Of a DNA stretch of 64,000 nt, positions 55,574 through 64,000 are shown one piece after another (position 1 is the stretch's first letter; each line of letters begins with the position of its first letter). The notes under the pieces were generated by a model that was not told the origin of the DNA, did no database searches, and saw nothing but the letters and a program-made list of their open reading frames with translations. The position numbers were made by a program, and so were the translations under genes. The stretch spans positions 2,170,001 through 2,234,000 of the forward strand of contig NC_079246.1 in the NCBI RefSeq assembly GCF_028009165.1, in the 5' to 3' direction. Source of the DNA: Akanthomyces muscarius (lineage: Eukaryota; Ascomycota; Sordariomycetes; Hypocreales; Cordycipitaceae).

Positions 55574-57132
55574 ATGGCCCTACCTACGATAAGCGGAGAA
55601 ACACTCGACATTCGATCTCCTCGTCCAATTTCCCCCGACTCTGCCGATCTTTCCTCCTCTAATCCTTGCAACGAACATGAGCCACACCATATCGGGGTCC
55701 CGGATAGTGGCCGTCGGGCCTGGCTGGTTGTGTTTGGTGGCTTCCTCAATTTTACAGCCTCTTTCGGTGCGTTTGTCCCTGGCCGTATTCCAAGCTTGAC
55801 TGACATCTGCACCAGGCCTCCTCAACTCCTTTGGTACTTTTGAGGCACAATATGAACGCAGCATGCAATTGCCTACGTCTACCGTTACTTGGATAGGCAG
55901 CTTGCAGGTGCGCACCCAACGGCCCTTGCCCGACCTCCAACTTACACTCTCTAGATGTTCATTCTTTTCCTCAGCGGTATCCTTGTCGGTCCTGCTTTCG
56001 ATAAATGGGGAGCTCGCAAACTCATGCTCTCTGGAACTTTCCTCTGCCTCGTCGCTTTCATCAGCTGCAGCTTTGCTACAAGGTTCTATCAGTTTCTTCT
56101 TGCCCAAGGATTCCTGTTCGGCCTAGGCTGTGCACTTTTGTAAGTACCCGCTGATCTTTGAACCACATCGTTCTAGTGATTCCTTATTCTTTCTCGTTAC
56201 TTATTGTATTCTAACATGCCAGATTCTACCCAACTACGAGCGCTGTCTCGGAATGGTTTGATAAAAGACGTGGTCTTGCTCTTGGTCTCGTCTGCTCTGG
56301 AGCCTCCGCTGGCGGAATCCTTTGGCCCATGGTCTTGAACGAATTTTTTATGGACTTTAATGGCGCAAAGACTCATCGGCTGACCGCAGCCATCGCCATC
56401 CCTATGCTGCTCCTTTCCTGCGTCCTGGTTAGGGAGCGGCATGTCCGACTTGCCGGACATGATATGGCCGGAAACGAAGTTAAGGCTTCGCAAACCTCCA
56501 TCTCCAAGGCGATTTGGGATACCCGCTTCTTAGGGCTCAGCAGTGCGCTACTTTTCATCAATTGTGGGATGATGGTTCCCTTCTTTTACATCCCGGGGTA
56601 CGCCCAGGACAACGGCGTCGACACTACAATGTCAAACAACTTGCTTGCCATCTCCTATTCCGCATCGCTGGTCGGACGCATCTTCACCGGATGGGTTGCA
56701 GACCACATTGGCAGGTACATAACACATCGGCCAATACTGAAGAACAACGCTGACTTTTCAAGGTTCAATATGCTTATATTGATCTCCATTTTAACCAGTC
56801 TCGCCACCTTCTCTTTTATCTCGGCCAAGACGTTGACCACTTTTATTGCCTTCTCGGTCTTATTTGGTTTCTCATCTGGTGGCATTGTGCCTCTTGGTTC
56901 GGCTTGCGTTGCGCAGACAACGCCAGACATGGGTCACCTTGGACTTCGAATCGGCACCATGATGGCCATTTCCTCAATTGGCACTCTTGCTGGAGGCCCG
57001 GCCACAGGCGCTATCAAAGGGGCAACGCATGCTTGGCCTGGAGTTTTCATTTTTTGCGGCGCTGTCACCATGGCGGGTGCTGGAATACTCTGCGCTGTCA
57101 GGGTGGTGTCCAACAAGCGCCTCGTATTCTAG
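55574..57132 (+). CDS. MFS monocarboxylate-porter-like transporter
   Basis: Five exons: 55574-55766, 55816-55907, 55955-56139, 56223-56714 and 56763-57132, in phase, giving 443 residues. Introns are 49, 47, 83 and 48 bp; the last has a GCTGAC branch and leaves an open frame if retained. Key features are DSGRRAWLVVFGGFLNF at TM1, FGLLNSFGTFEAQYE, TVTWIGSLQ, GPAFDKWGARKLMLSG and SEWFDKRRGLALGLVCSG, typical of the fungal MCT-like family (Mch relatives). About twelve membrane segments. Substrates in this family include monocarboxylates and riboflavin, but many act in metabolite export. Confidence 0.86.
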
Positions 57133-58654
57133 ATGGCAAATGTCGGGCAAGAATTTCGCATTCACCTGCGCTTATGTTTGGGGACGGATTAAGTAAAGAT
57201 ACGGGCTTCACTACGACACGGTATTCATCCAATGTATCAATTTATTTTAAATGATAAGCCAATCTCGATGCCCTGGACCTATATGTTCTACATGACACCG
57301 GGAGGCATCAAATACTGCGCTAGCACTGCTATTAAAAGACGGCCAGATCTCATCTTGGGGATCGTGGTGCTTGGGCCATCAGATAGTTTGTCGAATCTGA
57401 CCAATCAGTCGCCCTCGTTTGGCGCCCGCATCTGCCAATCGTGCAGATGGGCCCAAACTCTATCTAGTTTTATTCTTCTACTCGGCTTACTTGTTTTGGA
57501 TAGCTTTGGGGGATCATATTTTGACTCTGATGCTACCTTTCTAGAATTCGCGATGGGTACAAGTCACATCGCGCCAAATGCTAAATGCGTGCTGCCTTGG
57601 GATGGCAGATGCCTGCTCCAACTGATTCATGAGCCCAGCAGAACGAGAGAAAAAAGACCATAGCGGCAGATAAGGAGATGGAGACGTGCGCTTCCGGTTT
57701 CTTCTTTTTCACGGCGATCGCTTCTCAGATGGAGAGTCTTACCATCCTGACGGTGGTCAGGTAAAGATAAGGTTGCATGAAGCTATTTGTTTAGGCCCAA
57801 AGACCACCAGCAAATAGGGAGTTGCAAGTGGCTCAAAGGGGCGAGTAGCACCAACCAAGTAGAATTTTCATCATGTGAGTTCTTGGCCATGCAGCTTGCC
57901 GATCGTTTGCTGTTCAAGTGCGCGAGCAAATCACGTTGGCTATGGAGGATTCGTAACGCAAGGGCGGTTGCAAGATGCTGGTCTCTGTCTGTGCGCATCC
58001 GGGCAGCTGACACCAACAGTGATGCGAAGAGCAAAATTCTCGTTGAGTCAGGTAAATGGGCTGCTGGTGCGAAAGCCCAACCCATTGCGCGCTGAGCGGC
58101 AACAGCCACTCTCAACTTGCCTCGCCCCTCCAGTCGGAGAACAACGACATCCCACAGTATCGTGATAGAAATGCATCTATGCAAGTGTCTATTCGCAAAT
58201 TCATTTGGTTCTCTTTGGAGTATCAACAGAAATGCCTTCAATGATCCTTGAAAATGAATGCGAACGTGGAGACGATATCCGGTTGAGGCTCGTCCTACGA
58301 CGATGAAATGACCAACTCGTACCGAGCACAACCATATATTTTTGTCTGGCGTTCTTACTCAGGTGACCTGTCAATACTGATATAATTGAAGCAAACAAGC
58401 TAATCTGGGTACCTTGCGTTGGGCGAGGATGTTGTGTAACTCGACAATGTCAGAAAGATGAGACCCCGTTGGGCTTTCACGACCAAGACAGCAGCAACGG
58501 CACCGTTCAAGCATGTATAAGCAACACCGTCTCCAACAATACGGATATCAACCTACTTCTTCTTAGCTTTCTTGTTCTATGCATTTTTGCAAAAAGCAAA
58601 TATCTCCGCCCTTGCAGTATCTTTCGTCATAGTCACAAAAACGCGCAGACCAAC
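57133..58654. other. Intergenic region
   Basis: No gene is supported. Frames at 57232-57663 (plus) and 57783-58331 (minus) have no recognisable motif and look like chance. Confidence 0.5.
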
Positions 58655-60099
58655 ATGGCACCACGGAATCGTGGCCTCGGCAGCAGTTTAGCCACCAATT
58701 TAGAAACCCTACACATTCTCGAAAGTAACCAAAACGGAGTCCCCTTCCGCCCGCCCTCTGGATTCCGACCGACCCTAAACGTCCCGCGGTACCTCTTCCG
58801 CGTCTGCTCCTCCGGCTCCGCCGGCCTCACCACGCCCGACCTTGCGCAGAGCGCCAGCGCCGCATCCAACTACGCCCTGTCGCGGACATGCCTCTTCCGT
58901 CTCGACGACGCCTCGCTCGCCGCCGACATGGTCTTCAAGCACCTCACGTGGGCTTCCCCGCGCGCCGCCGACAACCTCGTCTCCTGGACGAGCTCGCTGC
59001 TCACGGCGCTCGTCTACGTCTTTTACCGGCACGCGCGCTTCCGCGAGAGTTTCGACGACATCTCCCTCTACGTCGTCGACACCACCCGCTTTCCCGACTT
59101 GACCTTTATCTGCGACCTGGATCTCATCCGCGCCTTCCGGCAGCACAGTGGCGCCCTGGCCAACCTGGAGGCGCTGCGCCACCGCAAGCACAGTGTCTGG
59201 GCGGGCTCCTACCACTTTGGCGAGTATCTCAGCCAGGGCTCGCTCGGGCTCACGGGCCGCTGCTGCTCGGGTGTCAGCGCGCGGCGCATGATGGACGGCG
59301 GCCTGCTGGATCTGCACCCGCGCTTCGCCGAGTTTGCGCAGTGGGCCAGAGGCGAGGAGGACTGGGCGAGCCTCGTCGTTCAGCTGCGCGAGCCGTTTTA
59401 CGCGCGGTCCGGCAGCGCGCGGCGCCAGGTGTATCCCAACGACGCGCAGATCATGAGCCGCATCGGAAACTTGTTTGGGGTCGGCTGGCGGGCGCCTGTT
59501 GCAGTTGCGCTGCTGGCCTTGGCGCCGAACCGGATGGGCGCGACGGACTTGCTTCTCAACTTTCGGTTGCTTGGCCCGATGTGGAGTATGCTCCTGCTTC
59601 TTCTTGCCTCGAACCCCTTGAAAGACCTTGCAAAGCGATACACGGAGATGCTAAAGATATATTCGTGACAGATCCCGTTCTCGAAGAGTGCTTTGATGCG
59701 GCAGCAGCCGTCAATCCCAGCAACATGCTGCCCGAGGTGACCGAGTTCCAGTATAACCTCAACGACGCTTACTTGGAGTTTTGCGAGCTCAAAGTCGGGA
59801 GTCAGTTCTTATGTCTCCTCTTGGGCCCCTCAAAAACTTTTCCTCCCAGTCGGACAGGGTACGCTGACACTTTTTCCTCAGCATGCATCGACAGTGTGAT
59901 CGACACACTTCAGGTAGCTCAGCAGCTCATCACAACTATAGAGAGCACACGGCATTCTCCAAGCGGTATTGGTAGAGCTGAAAAACGAAAGCGCCTATTC
60001 GATCTCGTGCGCACCCTCGGGGGCATGATTGAGCACGTGTTCCCGGACAAAAGCGCCAGCGGCGAAGGGGGCGGTGAAGATATCGAGGAAGACACTTGA
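58655..60099 (+). CDS. DUF7587-domain protein
   Basis: Proposed exons 58655-59664, 59721-59800 and 59882-60099 give 435 residues. The N-terminal 300 residues contain VPRYLFRVCSSGSAGLTTP, NLVSWTSSLLTALVYVFYRH and YHFGEYLSQGSLGLTGRC, the pattern I associate with fungal DUF7587 proteins; this identification is from memory. A frame change near 59660 is best explained by a 56-bp intron (GTGACA..CCAG). The second intron (GTCAGT at 59801, branch GCTGAC, CTCAG) is optional because the frame stays open. The C-terminal part is helical and charged, ending in an acidic tail. Function unknown; such proteins are numerous in ascomycete accessory regions. Confidence 0.7.
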
Positions 60100-60595
60100 G
60101 CGCTATAGCTCATCTAGTATTCCCAAGACATCAAAAGAACATCATGTCAAGAGTGGTGGAATTCTTCTCTGCTTACTTGCTCTCATAGGTGCTTCCGTCA
60201 AGTTCACGCTCAAGGGTGCTTGCCCGCATTTACTCACTTAGTCGGCTGGGCGGCACTTATATTTTCTTTCCAGGCAATCAACGCTCTTTATTGTCTATGT
60301 ATTTTAACTTTGTGTGTGACTCATGGAAGAAGTAACCCGTCACTGAGCTGCCAGCTTCCTTCATATTGATATCGTCGAATCATTGCGCTGACATCGCGTG
60401 GCTGAAAGCTCGCGATCCTGGTAGCTTTTCAACAAAGACGATAATGTTTGCCATAGCTAACTACAGTAGCAACCATCATCGGCCAGGTTGGATGTTTTCT
60501 CACTGTAGTGTTCGTTCAGTGTAGCCGAGTTGGGAGCATTTGTCTAGCGGTGCCAGCAACGGCGCTCTATCGTCTCCGGACCGCATCTGACTATT
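60100..60595. other. Intergenic region
   Basis: Nothing recognisable. It lies downstream of the DUF7587 gene and of the decayed 2EXR gene on the other strand. Confidence 0.5.
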
Positions 60596-61447
60596 CAACT
60601 TTGACCAGCAGACCCCCAAGTCCCGCAGCCCGTCTGCCTAGAACGATCTGACCCCGGCTGACGCCATCTGATAGCCACCATGCGAACTGTCCATATTCAT
60701 CAGCAGCTTTCGTCAATGCCGACCTCGAAGGTTTGTAGCACCAGTAGACATTTTTAAGATTTGGTAGCACATTTGGGGAGAGTTGCCCCAGAAGAATGTA
60801 CAGTTCCGTAATAAATTGAGCTTTTAAAGCCAAATCGACAATATGGTCTCGAAGATGCGCAAACCCCGGCTCACGGAAAGTCTTGCATGCAACTGTCCAG
60901 TTCGGCTGCATAACTCTTGGCTGTCCTTCTAGAGTACGGTACAACTCACACGGTGGATCCAATAGAAATACATCTGTGTTCCTGCCGGCACGAGAAGAGA
61001 GCTTTCCTGCACCGCTTAGACCTAGCGGATCAAGTTCCAAGGGAAATTCTCATAGGGTAACTGCACGAGATTCTTGGCTGATGGCGAGCATCTGCCGCAG
61101 CGAAGCGAGCCTAGCCCAACGAGATTTTCTAGGGCGTGCGCGACTGCGTAAATGTTCTTTGCGAGTGTTTTTGTGCCGAAAGTCAAAAGTCAAGAGTTGC
61201 AGCTCCATATCTGCACAACAAGGCTGCCGGGTCTTCACTCGTACGCGCTCCGAAAGGCGGATAAAGGGAAATGGTTTCGTCGTCGACAGCTCCAGACTCG
61301 CCACTGGGCTATTCGGTCTAGTAGGAGGGACCATTTTGGCCGTGCTTTTCGGGTCAAGACAAAAGAATGCTCGAAACGATTCGCCGCCGTATCTGTTTTG
61401 TGAATGGTTAGCTCGAAGTACGGGCGCTCAAATTGTTCCCACATCAC
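60591..61447 (-). pseudogene. Decayed 2EXR-like gene
   Basis: On the minus strand, MWEQFERPYFEL resembles the first 2EXR block. In another frame, LRQMLAISQESRAVTL resembles the second block, where the intact neighbour at 62717 reads LRCVLAVHQQSRGFAL. A TGA at 61050-61052 follows directly, and the same frame then continues open for about 150 residues through DVFLLDPP to 60591. The frame change between the two blocks lies around 61240-61330 with no convincing intron. No clean start is seen. An intact but unusually spliced gene is less likely than decay. Confidence 0.4.
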
Positions 61448-62716
61448 CTCACTGTTCGGAATTCAGCCAACAATGGCTCATTTGCTGTACGGCTCAATAA
61501 AGACACTGAGACAATCATGTTTTGCGAGATTCATCACCCTAGTAGACCAGTCAAAGGCACATATACCCCGCCAACCGATCTCCTCCCCGACGCAGAAAGG
61601 TCATTCTCGATCGCTTTCAGAAGCGCTTCGGAATCAAGAGCGCCACCGATGGCGTGATTTACTACCCATCGGACCAGGTCTTGGACGCTTGTTGATCCGT
61701 GGTTAGCTTGGCACTGCGGCTTTCGATCGACCCTTGGACCTTGTCCCTCCTGCAGCAGGTTACGCCACCGCTTTTCCCCGCACCTTCAGACAGCTTTTCT
61801 CTGCTGGCGTATCGAACCCAAGCTTCTCCTTCGCTGCAGACATGAGCTTTCCTGGTGCGTCTCTGGCCGGGTTCACCTAGAGATCTTGGTGCCAGGCGGT
61901 TCGGGGCGTGCAGGGTCTTTGGTAGCATGTTGGCCGAACCTCCAGACAGACAGCGAGTTTGCCACCACTCACATTTAGTTATTCACAAACTCTCCAAAAC
62001 CTCAGAGCCCAGGAGCCATGGCACAGTTCCTGGAGAGTCACAACGTCGAGGTGTGGCCAATGATCATATACGAGCCTCGGCTCATATTGCCAGGCTATCT
62101 GTGGGTAGTGGAAGCTCAATCACATAATAGCCGCTGATACTACTGAAGGTCTCAAGAGATTCACAACAGCTTGCCCGTTCTTAGGTTGAAGAGTCCTCAC
62201 GGGATGTATTGATTGGATTGTTCAGGGATAACTGTGTTGGAATACCAGGTTGTTGAAGGCTTGTCGCAATAGTTGCAAGAGTACCACAAGGGTTCAACGA
62301 CCAAAATAGCTACGGAATATAGATTCAATAGCCAGCAAAAACATACTAGCTGAATTTTCTCTGTTTTCACTTCCAATCACGCAACCATAATCTCAGCGCG
62401 TCGTTGCGCTCTGGGGTGGACTGATTCACCAGTGAATGACGGCCAGTGCACATCCAAGGCAATCACCATTGCGGCCACTTGAGCAAACTTGTATCTCCTT
62501 TCCCCTTATTTATCTCATTCAAATGGCACAAACTCTATTCTTAAACTTACACTTTATCATCACTACCATCGTCTTCATCGCGCCCTCAGTAGAGACAACT
62601 TACTTGCTGTGCGTAGGTATGTGAGCCGCTTTGCGAGGACTGGTCTCTGAGCTAACAATAGTCCTCAGCATGCAACTTCTTCTTCCTTTATTCTTCGTGC
62701 CTCTTCCCTTGCAAAC
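61448..62716. other. Intergenic region
   Basis: No gene is firmly supported. A short frame from the ATG at 62523 encodes a hydrophobic signal-like peptide of about 30 residues and could be spliced (donor GTAGGT near 62614, acceptor CAG near 62670) into the 2EXR gene at 62717, but membrane targeting would be odd for that family. Confidence 0.4.
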
Positions 62717-63901
62717 ATGGAGAATTCCTTCTCTAAAGACCGCAAGGCCCTTGCAGTGATTTCCGAGCCGCCCGAGACCCCAACGTTCGCGTTTTTGCGC
62801 CTCCCGACCGAACTGCGCATCCAGGTCTGGAAGCACTACTGCCCCGACTTGTGCGAAGTGCCTCGCTTGCTTGATTTCGCGATCGGGGCCATCCGTCCTT
62901 TTGGCAACCTGGGCCATCCATACCAACACATTTTACGTGGCTTGCGTCTTGTCGACAGGACTCGCAGCCTACGATGCGTTCTTGCCGTCCACCAGCAGTC
63001 ACGCGGCTTCGCGCTCGCCTTCTTTCCGGACAAGCTCACTGTGGGCTACTGTGCCGACCTCGCGAAAGAATGCGACATTCCTTTTCACAAGCAGAGAGAT
63101 CTAGTCTACTTGTATGGCTTTACAGGCGGCACTATTCCCCCTCACGAACTGGACGTCGCCACAATGGTAAGTAGACTGGCCAGCGCCCCAGAACCAGCGC
63201 AAGCAGATCCCTCTGCCACTTCGAGAGTCCGCCGGCTTCTGTTGCGTATATACGCGGACGAATCCTTCAAGTACACGTATGAGTACTCGATCTTGTACCT
63301 GCATGATTTCTGTTCAAAGGTTGTCAACGTGGCGTATGGATTCTCCAGATCCAAGCCGTTTCCATACCCGCTACAGGAGATGACCAACGGATTATATTCA
63401 AACCTGAAAAACGTCTTTTTGCATCTCGACGTCGGGGGCGAGATGGAAGAGTGGATGCTTATCCCTGTGAAGCATCGCTGGTGTGCTTCGAAGTACAGCA
63501 GCCACGATGAGACAATAAGCGATAAGAGCGGTCGCTGTCTTGAGAGGGCGTACTGGCCTAATCTCACGCAGCACGCAGAGTATGCCAGAAACAACCTTTC
63601 GCCTTCAAGTGCTCCAGAGCTGATACCGAATCTGAAAGATATCGCATGCTTCTTTGAGCTATACGGCGTGCAGGTTTGGCCAATGCTGGTCACTGACCCG
63701 AGCAAGTTCACGGCCTATGGCGACGGCGAGGACGATTCCGAAGACCAGTTCGCTGACGAGGGCTCCGAAGAGGAATCCGGTGAGGAATCCGACGAGGACG
63801 ATTTCGAAGACTGGTTATCTGGCGAGGGCCCCGAAGAGGAATCCGGTGAGAAGTCCGACGAGGACGATTCCGAGAATTCCGGCGACTTGGAGATGGCATA
63901 G
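62717..63901 (+). CDS. 2EXR-domain protein with acidic duplicated C-terminus
   Basis: Single exon, 394 residues from the ATG at 62717. The 2EXR domain has FLRLPTELRIQVWKHYCPDL at about 30-49, and the second block LAVHQQSRGFAL near 90-100. The central part (about 165-335) has no known catalytic motif. The last 55 residues are extremely acidic and contain two copies of a segment with EEESGE(E/K)SDEDD, coded by an imperfect repeat of about 70 bases at 63763-63875. 2EXR proteins are widespread in Pezizomycotina and lack an established activity. Two broken relatives occur in this window, so this one is likely the surviving copy here. Confidence 0.78.
   Translation: MENSFSKDRKALAVISEPPETPTFAFLRLPTELRIQVWKHYCPDLCEVPRLLDFAIGAIRPFGNLGHPYQHILRGLRLVDRTRSLRCVLAVHQQSRGFALAFFPDKLTVGYCADLAKECDIPFHKQRDLVYLYGFTGGTIPPHELDVATMVSRLASAPEPAQADPSATSRVRRLLLRIYADESFKYTYEYSILYLHDFCSKVVNVAYGFSRSKPFPYPLQEMTNGLYSNLKNVFLHLDVGGEMEEWMLIPVKHRWCASKYSSHDETISDKSGRCLERAYWPNLTQHAEYARNNLSPSSAPELIPNLKDIACFFELYGVQVWPMLVTDPSKFTAYGDGEDDSEDQFADEGSEEESGEESDEDDFEDWLSGEGPEEESGEKSDEDDSENSGDLEMA
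63763..63880 (+). repeat. In-frame duplication in the 2EXR acidic tail
   Basis: Two copies of a gaagaggaatccggtgag-type segment begin at about 63766 and 63832, roughly 66 bases apart and in frame, doubling an Asp/Glu-rich motif in the protein. Copies differ at several bases. Confidence 0.7.
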
Positions 63902-64000
63902 ATTTATCATTTTGAGCGCGACGCTGGTAGGTGTTGCTTATACAGTCTGTGTGGAAACCCATAAGCGCGTATAAGTATTACCGGAACAAAGTAGTTCCCG

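Noticed and set aside
57232..57663. 143-residue plus-strand frame after the MFS gene
   Set aside because: No motif, no splice support and no start context; composition unlike its neighbours.
62523..62716. Short signal-like exon that could be spliced to the 2EXR gene
   Set aside because: A splice in phase is possible, but 2EXR proteins are not expected to be secreted and the ATG at 62717 gives a normal start.
1..64000. tRNA, rRNA, CRISPR, intact transposon or long terminal repeats
   Set aside because: A read-through for T-arm-like GGTTCGA sequences found only coding or isolated matches without partner stems; no transposase, reverse transcriptase or long terminal repeat was recognised.

Overview
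The window is nuclear DNA of a filamentous ascomycete, most likely a Sordariomycete (Hypocreales-like). Genes are split by short introns (about 46-85 bp) with GTRNGY-type donors, CTNAC-type branch sites and YAG acceptors. The families present are typical of these fungi: 2EXR and DUF7587 proteins, RBR ubiquitin ligases, Zn2Cys6 regulators, Dal5-type permeases, short-chain dehydrogenases and FAD monooxygenases. No bacterial-style operons, rRNA, tRNA or CRISPR were found. All exon structures are inferred by eye from frame, splice signals and family patterns.

Layout: 1-995 is the 5' part of a MurQ-like etherase cut by the left edge. 1937-3472 is an UNC93-type membrane protein and 4383-8923 a full-length ABCC transporter. 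9.36-13.91 kb is a graveyard of three broken genes: a two-module cysteine-rich protein, a 2EXR protein, and a 5'-truncated GH55-like beta-helix protein with a long tail. 14.1-19.5 kb holds three RBR E3 ligase paralogues in tandem. 19.8-26.7 kb is mostly core biology: an ESCO-type zinc-finger protein, the V-ATPase assembly factor Vma12, the mitochondrial polyprenyl diphosphate synthase Coq1, and allantoinase. 26.9-31.3 kb is a five-exon sacsin/NOV-like GHKL ATPase.

32-57 kb is a run of small-molecule metabolism genes: two FAD monooxygenases, an HSL-type esterase, a regulator with two zinc clusters, a Dal5-like permease, an NAD-dependent reductase, a TAP-like hydrolase, a short-chain dehydrogenase, a cyclase-family hydrolase and a monocarboxylate-type MFS transporter. 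No polyketide synthase, NRPS or terpene synthase is visible, so this could be a catabolic or tailoring neighbourhood, or simply a chance collection. 58.6-63.9 kb carries a DUF7587 protein, a decayed 2EXR gene and an intact 2EXR gene with an acidic tail.

The most distinctive features are the RBR tandem array, the concentration of C-to-T-type nonsense codons in the 9.4-13.9 kb graveyard (with a frame-breaking 22-bp triplication), an ESCO zinc finger without its acetyltransferase, the dual zinc-cluster regulator, and the MurQ homologue.
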